Positions 1 to 5,053 of a DNA stretch of 5,053 nucleotides are shown piece by piece. A program made the position numbers and the translations under genes. The notes beneath the pieces were generated by a model. The model was not told where the DNA came from, did not search any database, and saw nothing but the letters and a program-made list of their open reading frames with translations. Source of the DNA: an uncultured Chloroflexota bacterium (GTDB lineage Bacteria; Chloroflexota; Dehalococcoidia; UBA3495); NCBI GenBank assembly GCA_913031095.1, contig CAJWGH010000102.1:1-5053 (forward strand). The letters run 5' to 3'. Every line of letters starts with the position of its first letter. Within the stretch, counting starts at the first letter, position 1.

Positions 1-705
1 CCAATAGCTAACGGTCGTGGATAACAGGCTTTTCAACTCGTTTGACAGAGTGCCGTTGATGGAGAGTTTGCAAGCTTCAGCCAACTGGCTGCGATCCAAA
101 AGGCGGAGCACTTTCAAGGCCCGAAGGGACAGAGGTCTTAGATGAGCGTCCTCGGGGCTGCACGCCAAGCACAGCGTGCCGCCCACGTTGGGGCTGAACC
201 GGTGAGCGTCGGGCTCCAATTCTTCTCGGCACTCTACGCAGTGGTACAGCTCCGGCATGAGCCCGGACACTTGGAGAAGGTGATACTCGAAGTATCTGAG
301 CGCCATTTCGGATTCGGGGGCGGCTTCGATCACCCGCAGAGTGTCGATCATCAGTTGGAACAGGCTAGGGTTGGGGCTAGACTCGGCGCCGAACCCGTCC
401 ACCATCTCCGCTAGGTACTGTCCTTTGGTGATGCCCGTTAGGTCTTCTTTCAGCGTTGAGAAGCTGTTTATGACCTCCGCCTGGGAGATTATATCCATGC
501 TCCGGCCGTGAGCCAGAGACAGATTGACCGCAGTTAGTGGTTCTAGATGGCCCATCAGCTTGCTAGTGGACCGTCGTGCGCCTTTGCCCACCGCGTGTAC
601 CTTGCCTTGGTATCTGGTGAACATTGTAACCAGAAGGTCGGCCTCTCCCAGCGGCTTATAGCTTAGGATGATGCCTTCGCAGCGGTAGGTCTTTGGAGGG
701 GCCAT
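1..705 (-). CDS. recO: DNA repair protein RecO (C-terminus cut by window edge)
   Basis: RecO binds SSB and single-stranded DNA, anneals complementary strands, and with RecR helps load RecA at gaps. I translated this frame by hand: it is open from an ATG at 703-705 to the left edge, giving 235 residues without a stop. Residues 6-82 look like the N-terminal OB-fold, including the family's EADLLVTMFTRYQGKV stretch (21-36) and the basic KGARR (41-45). A CxxC pair at C156/C159 and a second at C179/C182 form the zinc site seen in many RecO proteins. The usual length is about 240-260 residues, so probably only a short tail is missing. The start is supported by a GGAG motif at 714-717, 8 nt upstream. 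The gene begins 29 nt after the recR stop, consistent with co-transcription. Identification is from family motifs, not a database search. Confidence 0.93.
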   Translation of the reverse strand, partial: MAPPKTYRCEGIILSYKPLGEADLLVTMFTRYQGKVHAVGKGARRSTSKLMGHLEPLTAVNLSLAHGRSMDIISQAEVINSFSTLKEDLTGITKGQYLAEMVDGFGAESSPNPSLFQLMIDTLRVIEAAPESEMALRYFEYHLLQVSGLMPELYHCVECREELEPDAHRFSPNVGGTLCLACSPEDAHLRPLSLRALKVLRLLDRSQLAEACKLSINGTLSNELKSLLSTTVSYW

Positions 706-713
706 GCGCCAAG

Positions 714-717
714 CTCC
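714..717 (-). promoter_or_regulatory. Ribosome binding site of recO
   Basis: GGAG on the minus strand lies 8 nt before the recO ATG at 703-705, within the 29-nt gap after recR. It supports that ATG as the start of the partial recO gene. Confidence 0.75.
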
Positions 718-734
718 GGATCAGATTTCTTGCC

Positions 735-1349
735 CTAGATCTCTTGTCGGCCTTGGAAGGCTCGAGTCAACGTGGTTTCGTCTGTATATTCTAATGATCC
801 GCCTACGGGCAGCCCCCTAGCAAGGTGAGTAATCTTGATGTTGTCCCGGGACTGATGGCGGCGTATATACATGGCTGTAGCCTCGCCTTCTAGCGTGGGG
901 TTGGTGGCCACGACCATCTCCGCCACATCGTCTCTCGTGAGTCTATTGAATAGTTCTTTGAGCTTCAACTGGTCTGGTCCAATGCCGTTGATGGGTGAGA
1001 TTACCCCGTGAAGAACATGGTAGAGGCCCCGGTAGCTGCGGGTGCGTTCCATGGCCAACACGTCCAGAGGGTCTTCAACCACGCAGATCGTGGTTCGGTC
1101 CCGGTCCGGGTTGGAACAGACTTGACATGGCGAGGCGTCGGTCAGATTTTGGCATTCCTCGCAGAAGACTATATTTTGCTTGACAGATGTAACGGCGTCG
1201 GCCAAAGCGTAGGCATCGTCGTCGGGCAGCCTGATAATGTAGTACGCCAGCCGTTGGGCGCTCTTGGGGCCGATGCCTGGCAGCCGGTTCAATTCCTGTA
1301 CCAGCCGTGACAAAGAAGGGGAGGCTCCGGAGATGTTCTCTTGAGTCAT
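735..1349 (-). CDS. recR: Recombination mediator protein RecR
   Basis: RecR forms a ring-shaped clamp on DNA and works with RecO (or RecF) to replace SSB by RecA at single-strand gaps. The 204-residue length is normal for the family. A helix-hairpin-helix region lies at about 17-40 (LNRLPGIGPKSAQRLAYYII). A four-cysteine zinc finger follows (C63, C66, C75, C78). The Toprim domain starts at about 87 with ICVVEDPLDVLAMER, where E92 is the conserved acidic residue, and continues through ATNPTLEGEATAMYI (148-162). The C-terminal LARGLPVGGSLEYTD (176-190) is a family signature. An in-frame TAA directly precedes the ATG, so no longer version exists. I see no Shine-Dalgarno sequence in the 19 nt between the ybaB stop and this start, so translation may depend on coupling to ybaB. 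recO follows after 29 nt. Confidence 0.97.
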   Translation of the reverse strand: MTQENISGASPSLSRLVQELNRLPGIGPKSAQRLAYYIIRLPDDDAYALADAVTSVKQNIVFCEECQNLTDASPCQVCSNPDRDRTTICVVEDPLDVLAMERTRSYRGLYHVLHGVISPINGIGPDQLKLKELFNRLTRDDVAEMVVATNPTLEGEATAMYIRRHQSRDNIKITHLARGLPVGGSLEYTDETTLTRAFQGRQEI

Positions 1350-1368
1350 TTATAGAGTGTGCGCCGGC

Positions 1369-1665
1369 TTAGAATCCTGGAATGTTCATGCCGCCGGTAA
1401 CCACGCTCATCTTCTGGGCGGCCAGTTCCTGAGCCTTGGTGGAAGCGTCGTTGACGGCGGCTAGGACCATGTCTTGGAGCAGGTCTACCTCTTCGGCTGC
1501 CTCGGGTTCAATGGTCACAGACTCCACGATTTGTTTGCCGGTCATGACCACTTTCACAGCCCCTCCGCCGGAGCTGCCTTCTACTGTGAGGCTTTCTAGT
1601 TCTTCTTGGATCTTTTGCAGCTGGGCAAGTTGTTTCTGTGCCTGACGCATCATATTTTTGTTCAT
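1369..1665 (-). CDS. ybaB: YbaB/EbfC family nucleoid-associated DNA-binding protein
   Basis: Members of this family are small homodimeric proteins that bind DNA and associate with the nucleoid; their precise role is still unsettled. The 98-residue length is typical. The N-terminal half is helical and glutamine-rich (MMRQAQKQLAQLQKIQEELESL, roughly 5-26), followed by the strand region with the glycine turn GSSGGGAVKVVMTGKQ (30-45) and IVESVTIEPEA. A second helix carries DLLQDMVLAAVNDASTKAQEL (61-81), and the tail ends in the family-typical GGMNIPGF. Its ATG overlaps the dnaX stop as ATGA (1662-1665). Its ribosome binding site AGGAG at 1674-1678 lies inside the last dnaX codons with 8-nt spacing, so the two genes are translationally linked. 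Position between dnaX and recR is the classic one across bacteria. Confidence 0.96.
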   Translation of the reverse strand: MNKNMMRQAQKQLAQLQKIQEELESLTVEGSSGGGAVKVVMTGKQIVESVTIEPEAAEEVDLLQDMVLAAVNDASTKAQELAAQKMSVVTGGMNIPGF

Positions 1666-3338
1666 TCTTCTATCTCCTCTAGGACTCTGGCGCCCATACC
1701 CAAGGCCGTGCGGACCAAGGAACTCTGTTGGGCGGTTTTAGCTGTGTTGGCAGTGGCTCCGCTTCCGTTGGCCATGGTGAGTTGGAATTCATAGGTCGCT
1801 CCGAAAGAGTCGGTTACGGCTTGGCTGACCTGACGGCGGGAACCTGGGTCGTCCATCTCCTCTAGCATACGTTCCAGGTTGGCTTTGTTGGAGAAGCCCA
1901 AGATTAGGGTGTTTCCCTCCAGGGATACGGCGTTGGGTTTGCAATCTCTTAGAAGGGCACCCAGGTTATATTTCTTGCCCCTCAGACGGTTTAGCACTTT
2001 CACAGCCGCCAGCCATTGTGTTCCGAGCTCGGAGATTGGCGCTGGATCTAGAGCTGGACGGCGTTGGCTGGGCGTTGGCTGGGCGTTGGTTGCCTGTCTT
2101 GCGGCTGCGGGTCGTTGCTCATCGGCCGTGCGCCGCTGCTGGGGCTGCGAAACGGCTGTAGCGCGGGCGGGTTGCGGTGGAGCTGCTTCCCGTCCCGGTG
2201 GTGCAGGTGCAGCCGGCTGGCCTGCCGGAGGCGCGGTGGTTTCACATATCTCTACTACCGCAAGCTCCAATGGAAGCGTGGATGGAGCGTCGTACCGCAT
2301 GTTGATGTCACCCCAGGCCTTTAAGCTCCCTACGATGCGCCAGGGCGGCAGACCTCCAACTAGCTCCTTGAGTTGGGCAATGACGTCCTCAGGAAGATCC
2401 ACAGCTCCCTCAGAACCCCATTGCAGATGCATACATGCTCTTAGCAATTCTGTGCATTGATTATGCAGTTGCCGAACGTCTGTACCGCTCCAGGCGGCTT
2501 GGTTAACCGTCGACAGAGCGGCCGAGGTGTTGCCCATGAGCAGGTACTTGACTAGCTCTAGGGAACTCTCGCCGTTGTCCAGGCCTAGAAGTTCTTCAAC
2601 CTGCTTCAGTGTAACGTCTCCGGTAGACGACACTACAAGTTGTTCCAGTAGATTCTCCGCGTCCCGCAAGCTGCCGGCGGCATTGCGGGCCACTAGTCGT
2701 ATGGCTTCCGGATCCACGTTCACGCCCTCGGCTTCGGTGATGTCAGTCAATCGGCCATAGATTAGTTCGGAGCCGATGCGGCGGAAATCGAAGCGCTGGC
2801 AGCGGGAAATGATGGTTGGCAGGATGCGGTGCGCTTCCGTTGTACACAGCACGAAGATTACGTGGGGCGGTGGCTCCTCAAGTGTCTTCAGGAAGGCATT
2901 GGAGGCAGCGTCGGTCAGCATATGGGCTTCGTCAATGATGTAGACCTTGCGCTGACCCTGGGCTGGGGCGAAGTTTACTTTCTCCCGGATGTCCCGTATC
3001 TCGTCGATCCCCCGGTTGCTGGCGGCGTCGAGTTCAATGATGTCCATGAACTGGCCGCCGTTGATGGACCGGCAATTGTCGCAAGCGTCGCAGGCATCGC
3101 CTTCTTCAGTGTTGAGGCAGTTTACTGCCTTGGCGATTATCCTGGCTGTGGTGGTTTTGCCGCTGCCTCTGGGCCCGCAGAACAGGTAAGAATGGGATAC
3201 CCGTCCCTGTTTCAGAGACTGGCGGAGTGTGCTGGAGACGTGGTCCTGTCCAACCAGCTCGCTGAAGCTGGCGGGCCGCCATTTCCGGTAGAAGACCTGG
3301 GCAGCAGAGGCAGATTCAGTTATAGCCTGGCCGGTCAT
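1662..3338 (-). CDS. dnaX: DNA polymerase III subunit gamma/tau (clamp loader ATPase)
   Basis: DnaX is the ATPase that opens and loads the sliding clamp; its tau form also ties the polymerases together at the fork. Numbering from the ATG at 3336-3338 (558 residues), VFYRKWRP begins the AAA+ domain at about 15. Walker A GPRGSGKT is at 55-62. The zinc module has C74, C83, C86 and C89 (spacing 8-2-2, as in E. coli DnaX). Walker B VYIIDEAHML is at 132-141, the SRC motif at 178-180, and the sensor 2 arginine in GSLRD at 225. A clamp-loader collar domain follows, then a Pro/Ala/Gln-rich linker (about 368-433) and a C-terminal domain (about 436-521). A TTG at 3378-3380 would add 14 residues and overlap the ybeY stop as TTGA. 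I prefer the ATG because no Shine-Dalgarno precedes the TTG, the extra residues are not family-like, and a GGAG lies 11 nt before the ATG. No A-rich slippery heptamer for a short gamma form is visible. Confidence 0.96.
   Translation of the reverse strand: MTGQAITESASAAQVFYRKWRPASFSELVGQDHVSSTLRQSLKQGRVSHSYLFCGPRGSGKTTTARIIAKAVNCLNTEEGDACDACDNCRSINGGQFMDIIELDAASNRGIDEIRDIREKVNFAPAQGQRKVYIIDEAHMLTDAASNAFLKTLEEPPPHVIFVLCTTEAHRILPTIISRCQRFDFRRIGSELIYGRLTDITEAEGVNVDPEAIRLVARNAAGSLRDAENLLEQLVVSSTGDVTLKQVEELLGLDNGESSLELVKYLLMGNTSAALSTVNQAAWSGTDVRQLHNQCTELLRACMHLQWGSEGAVDLPEDVIAQLKELVGGLPPWRIVGSLKAWGDINMRYDAPSTLPLELAVVEICETTAPPAGQPAAPAPPGREAAPPQPARATAVSQPQQRRTADEQRPAAARQATNAQPTPSQRRPALDPAPISELGTQWLAAVKVLNRLRGKKYNLGALLRDCKPNAVSLEGNTLILGFSNKANLERMLEEMDDPGSRRQVSQAVTDSFGATYEFQLTMANGSGATANTAKTAQQSSLVRTALGMGARVLEEIEE
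1674..1678 (-). promoter_or_regulatory. Ribosome binding site of ybaB inside dnaX
   Basis: AGGAG on the minus strand lies 8 nt before the ybaB ATG and is made from the codons for the final Glu residues of DnaX. Together with the ATGA stop/start overlap it fixes the ybaB start and implies coupled translation of the two proteins. Confidence 0.85.
2060..2092. repeat. Three tandem copies of an 11-bp unit inside dnaX
   Basis: On the plus strand GGCGTTGGCTG occurs at 2060-2070 and 2071-2081, and GGCGTTGGTTG (one mismatch) at 2082-2092. The array lies in the Pro/Ala/Gln-rich linker of DnaX, so it encodes part of TNAQPTPSQRR. The unit length is not a multiple of three, so each copy is read in a different frame, and gain or loss of one copy would shift the reading frame. 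Confidence 0.9.
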
Positions 3339-3376
3339 TGCAGGTGGGTCTCCATCCTGGTCGTCTAGCCTGTATG

Positions 3377-3934
3377 TCAAGCGTGAATGTTAAGTTTCGC
3401 AAGTGCTGCTCGCTCTCGCGATTGCATCAATTCCGCCTCTTCACGCTCTATATGGTCGTGTCCGGTGAGATGCAGTACACCATGTACTACCAGAAGCGCT
3501 AACTCATATTCAAGGGGTACGGCCCGTTCTTCCGCCTGACGTTGCGCCTGAGGGTAGGACACAATCACTTCACCCAAAGGAGGAGGCTCGCCGGGAGGCA
3601 GGATGAAATCGAATCCGTCTGGTTTCTCCGGAGGATCGGCCTCACTTTCCCAATGGCCTCCGTGATCCGCCGAGAAGGACAATACATCGGTCACTTCGTC
3701 CAGGCCTCTGAACTTAGCGTTGAGACTGTGGACGGTATCGTCTCCCGTGATGAGCAGACTCATTTGCGCCGGTTCAGTTCCCTCCGAAGCCGAGTCCATC
3801 GCTTTTTTCGCGACTGCGGTCAGCCAATCTTCGACCGATGAGCCGGAATTATCACCCAGAATGTCTTTCTGGATACTAGCAGCGAATGGCTCATCTACGG
3901 ATAGGTAGACCTGACGGTCTTGCCGGTTGTTCAA
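3377..3934 (-). CDS. ybeY: Endoribonuclease YbeY (16S rRNA maturation / ribosome quality control)
   Basis: YbeY is a zinc-dependent single-strand endoribonuclease needed for correct 16S rRNA 3'-end maturation and for removal of defective ribosomes. The 185-residue protein shows the family signature HGVLHLTGHDH, with zinc-binding histidines at H151, H155 and H161. The conserved TDVLSF is at 82-87 and GEVIVSYPQA at 121-130. It is somewhat longer than E. coli YbeY because of an insert of about 20 residues rich in Pro, Glu and Asp (about 91-118). The start is TTG at 3932-3934. It is the only start codon between the in-frame TAG at 3950-3952 and the beginning of family similarity at about residue 9. 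No Shine-Dalgarno sequence precedes it. The stop lies 39 nt before the preferred dnaX ATG, or overlaps the alternative dnaX TTG by 4 nt. It is probably the first gene of the ybeY-dnaX-ybaB-recR-recO operon. Confidence 0.94.
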   Translation of the reverse strand: MNNRQDRQVYLSVDEPFAASIQKDILGDNSGSSVEDWLTAVAKKAMDSASEGTEPAQMSLLITGDDTVHSLNAKFRGLDEVTDVLSFSADHGGHWESEADPPEKPDGFDFILPPGEPPPLGEVIVSYPQAQRQAEERAVPLEYELALLVVHGVLHLTGHDHIEREEAELMQSRERAALAKLNIHA

Positions 3935-3953
3935 ATAAGAATCTCGAGCCTAG

Positions 3954-3972
3954 AGGAGGTGTACAAGCTCCT
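3954..3972 (-). promoter_or_regulatory. Leader hairpin with anti-Shine-Dalgarno-like arm upstream of ybeY
   Basis: In the minus-strand leader AGGAG (3968-3972) can pair with CTCCT (3954-3958) across a 9-nt loop. The 3' arm is part of CACCTCCT (3954-3961), identical to the anti-Shine-Dalgarno core at the 3' end of bacterial 16S rRNA. It ends 19 nt before the TTG start of ybeY. The stem is only 5 bp, so folding is uncertain; the sequence match itself is exact. Confidence 0.4.
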
Positions 3973-4011
3973 GTGTTTGGCCGGTTTCGACCACGATCCG
4001 AAGCTGGGGTA

Positions 4012-4041
4012 ATCATAGCACGGTGGCCGGAATGGGGACAA
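4012..4041 (-). promoter_or_regulatory. Sigma-70-type promoter for the ybeY-dnaX-ybaB-recR-recO operon
   Basis: On the minus strand a -10 box TATGAT (4012-4017; 5 of 6 to consensus) is preceded by TGC, giving an extended -10. A -35 box TTGTCC (4036-4041; 4 of 6) lies 18 nt upstream. Transcription would start near 4005, leaving a leader of about 70 nt before the ybeY TTG. It is the best promoter I find in the 243-bp gap between the SDR gene and ybeY. Confidence 0.6.
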
Positions 4042-4089
4042 GAACCAAGCGGCCAACATCATTAAGCCTTGATGTTCCAACCGTTCTTG
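4039..4089. repeat. Nested inverted repeats upstream of the operon promoter
   Basis: The outer arms are CAAGAAC (4039-4045) and GTTCTTG (4083-4089), a perfect 7-bp inverted pair. Inside lies a second perfect 7-bp pair, AACATCA (4055-4061) and TGATGTT (4070-4076), with an 8-nt loop. The outer left arm overlaps the predicted -35 box. No T-tract follows on either strand, so it does not look like an intrinsic terminator. An operator or an RNA structure at the end of the SDR transcript are both possible. Confidence 0.6.
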
Positions 4090-4113
4090 GCCTGAAGCCG
4101 GCGATTCGGATCC

Positions 4114-4125
4114 TTGACGGGTCAA
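4114..4125. repeat. Small palindrome TTGAC-gg-GTCAA
   Basis: TTGAC (4114-4118) and GTCAA (4121-4125) form a perfect dyad with a 2-bp centre, about 70 bp upstream of the predicted -35 of the ybeY operon and about 50 bp past the SDR stop. It has the size of a regulator half-site pair, but a 5-bp palindrome can also arise by chance. Confidence 0.3.
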
Positions 4126-4177
4126 CTCACCCCAATTCACAGCCGTAACCTAATGTCTCGTTTGAGCGACAGCCTAT

Positions 4178-4966
4178 CTAGGTGTTTCCGGCAGATCTAC
4201 CACCGTCTACCATGTATACGCCCCCGGTGCAAAAGCTGCTATCGTCGCTGGCTAGGAATAGCATCATCTTCGCCACCTCCTCGGGGTACCCGTAGCGCTG
4301 GAGCGGTATGCGAGAGGCGTAAGACTGTTTGGTGCGCTCCACGGTTATTTCCGAACTGTCTGCGGCTGCGACCCTCATCTCTTCTAACGAGCGCATCATC
4401 CGCGTCTCGATTGGTGCCGGGTTGACGGTGTTCACCCTAATACTGGGAGCGCATTCGAGTGCTGCAGTGCGCATCATGCCAATCACTGCATGCTTGCTAG
4501 TGGTGTACGCTGACATACCCGCCGTGCCGCCGATACCCGCCGTAGATGATGTGATGACGATGCTCCCGCCGCCACGCTCACGCATGACTGGGATCACGTA
4601 TTTTAGACCTAGCCAGACTCCCCGCACGTTGACGGCCATGACTTGGTCGAACATCTCATGTGGATAGTCAGGGATCGAGGAGACTATGCCTTCGATGCCG
4701 GCGTTCGCCAGGTAGATGTCGATGCCTCCCCAGCGTTCAATGGCGGCGTTGACGTAGTTTTGAGTCTCGTCAGGTTTGGTAACGTCTGCCACTACAAAAC
4801 TAGCCTTGTCTTCGCCAATGGAGCTGACCACGGTTTCCAAAGCGGATTCTTCGCGATCAACTAAAACGACGTGTGCACCCTCATCCGCGAATAGCCGTGC
4901 TGCCGCCTGGCCGATTCCTCCAGCCCCTCCTGTAATCAAAGCGACCTTTTCTGATAGGCGTGGCAT
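4178..4966 (-). CDS. SDR family NAD(P)-dependent oxidoreductase
   Basis: This is a classical short-chain dehydrogenase/reductase that interconverts a hydroxyl and a keto group with a nicotinamide cofactor; the substrate cannot be read from sequence. Its 262 residues are normal for the family. The Rossmann fold opens with TGGAGGIG (12-19). An acidic D37 at the end of the second strand favours NAD(H) over NADP(H). D61 in ADVT, NAG at 88-90 and N113 are in place. The catalytic residues are S141, Y154 and K158 (YTTSK). NPAPIET (182-188) takes the place of the usual NPGxxxT, and the tail CTGGVYMVDGG is typical. The ATG is supported by AAGGAG 7 nt upstream. It is separated from ybeY by 243 bp containing a promoter, so it is probably its own transcription unit. 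Cyclopentanol- or 3-oxoacyl-type dehydrogenases are plausible relatives, with low certainty. Confidence 0.95.
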   Translation of the reverse strand: MPRLSEKVALITGGAGGIGQAAARLFADEGAHVVLVDREESALETVVSSIGEDKASFVVADVTKPDETQNYVNAAIERWGGIDIYLANAGIEGIVSSIPDYPHEMFDQVMAVNVRGVWLGLKYVIPVMRERGGGSIVITSSTAGIGGTAGMSAYTTSKHAVIGMMRTAALECAPSIRVNTVNPAPIETRMMRSLEEMRVAAADSSEITVERTKQSYASRIPLQRYGYPEEVAKMMLFLASDDSSFCTGGVYMVDGGRSAGNT

Positions 4967-4973
4967 GGCTCAT

Positions 4974-4979
4974 CTCCTT
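4974..4979 (-). promoter_or_regulatory. Ribosome binding site of the SDR gene
   Basis: AAGGAG on the minus strand lies 7 nt before the ATG at 4964-4966. This is the strongest ribosome binding site in the window. A second ATG at 4971-4973 is too close to it and out of frame. Confidence 0.85.
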
Positions 4980-4981
4980 CG

Positions 4982-4999
4982 GCTGAAATTTATTTCGGC
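4982..4999. repeat. Imperfect dyad in the SDR leader
   Basis: GCTGAAAT (4982-4989) and ATTTCGGC (4992-4999) form an 8-bp dyad with one mismatch around a TT centre. It sits directly upstream of the SDR ribosome binding site. Its position would suit an operator or a small leader hairpin. Being AT-rich at the centre it could also contain part of the promoter, although I find no convincing -35/-10 pair here. Confidence 0.4.
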
Positions 5000-5016
5000 G
5001 GAGCACAGCAGGGAGT

Positions 5017-5047
5017 AAAAAACCCCGCGGCAACAACCGCAGGGTTT
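5017..5047 (-). terminator. Intrinsic (rho-independent) terminator
   Basis: On the minus strand the arms 5037-5047 and 5020-5030 pair as an 11-bp stem with one G-U pair around the loop TTGTTG. Its outer A-T pairs merge into a run of six T residues (5017-5022). This is a textbook terminator for transcription coming from a gene beyond the right edge. It ends 50 nt before the SDR start codon. In the plus direction only TTT follows the stem, so reverse activity would be weak. Confidence 0.85.
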
Positions 5048-5053
5048 AATCGT

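Noticed and set aside
142..414. Plus-strand open frame of 90 codons
   Set aside because: It is a shadow of the recO coding sequence on the opposite strand, which has clear RecO motifs including both zinc CxxC pairs.
2048..2245. Minus-strand open frame of 65 codons in another frame inside dnaX, as a possible frameshift-made gamma tail
   Set aside because: It is in the +1 frame rather than the -1 frame used in E. coli, no slippery run precedes it, and the openness is explained by the stop-poor, GC-rich linker.
1879..2460. Plus-strand open frame of 193 codons opposite dnaX
   Set aside because: It lies entirely antisense to the dnaX collar and linker region. Its product is dominated by Ala, Gly, Ser, Cys and Arg as expected from the reverse of a Pro/Ala-rich GC-rich linker, and no family motif is visible.
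2829..3368. Plus-strand open frame of 179 codons opposite the DnaX ATPase domain
   Set aside because: It is antisense to the conserved Walker A, zinc and Walker B segments of dnaX, whose sequence is constrained on the other strand. It has no recognisable domain and no separate promoter or ribosome binding site that I can support.
3953..3961. Strong plus-strand Shine-Dalgarno-like GAGGAGGTG
   Set aside because: The frame beginning with the nearby GTG closes after fewer than 20 codons and leads into no gene. The motif is more simply the complement of the anti-Shine-Dalgarno-like sequence in the ybeY leader.
4039..4089. Intrinsic terminator for the SDR gene
   Set aside because: The inverted repeats have no following T-tract on the minus strand and the stems are interrupted, so I list them as repeats only. 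The SDR transcript may end by another mechanism or read through into ybeY.
3931..4140. Minus-strand open frame of 69 codons between the SDR gene and ybeY, ending TTGA over the ybeY start
   Set aside because: It starts with GTG lacking a good ribosome binding site, runs through the nested inverted repeats and the predicted promoter, and its product shows no family features. A transcript starting near 4005 would not contain its start.

Overview
The window reads as a piece of a bacterial chromosome carrying housekeeping genes, with all six genes on the minus strand. By eye the GC content is moderate (about mid-50s percent), and the start codons are a mixture of ATG and TTG. The protein sequences are bacterial. 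Their style, together with a short-chain dehydrogenase next to the replication genes, would suit Chloroflexota (SAR202 / Dehalococcoidia-like). That placement is an impression and has not been tested by a search.

Read in the direction of transcription (high to low coordinates), the layout is as follows. An intrinsic terminator hairpin with a T-tract lies at the right edge (5017-5047). It is followed 50 nt later by an SDR-family NAD(P)-dependent oxidoreductase (4178-4966). A 243-bp non-coding gap (3935-4177) then holds nested inverted repeats, a small palindrome, a good extended -10 promoter and a leader hairpin. After the gap comes a tight five-gene run: ybeY (TTG start), dnaX, ybaB/ebfC, recR and recO. 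recO runs off the left edge of the window and lacks only its C-terminus. Junctions in this run are overlaps or gaps of at most 39 nt, so it is very probably one operon read from the promoter near 4012-4041.

The operon's genes share a theme. DnaX is the clamp-loader ATPase of DNA polymerase III. YbaB/EbfC is the small nucleoid-associated DNA-binding protein usually encoded beside dnaX and recR. RecR and RecO form the complex that loads RecA onto SSB-coated gaps. YbeY is the ribosome-quality and 16S-maturation endoribonuclease. The arrangement looks like a merger of two common neighbourhoods, dnaX-ybaB-recR and ybeY...recO, which puts both RecO and RecR in one transcript.

No mobile element, CRISPR array, RNA gene or obviously new system is present. 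The most unusual items are regulatory. The ybeY leader contains an 8-nt exact copy of the anti-Shine-Dalgarno core of 16S rRNA, an RNA whose 3' end YbeY helps mature. The intergenic region carries nested inverted repeats abutting the promoter. The terminator sits so close upstream of the SDR gene that it could be an attenuator.
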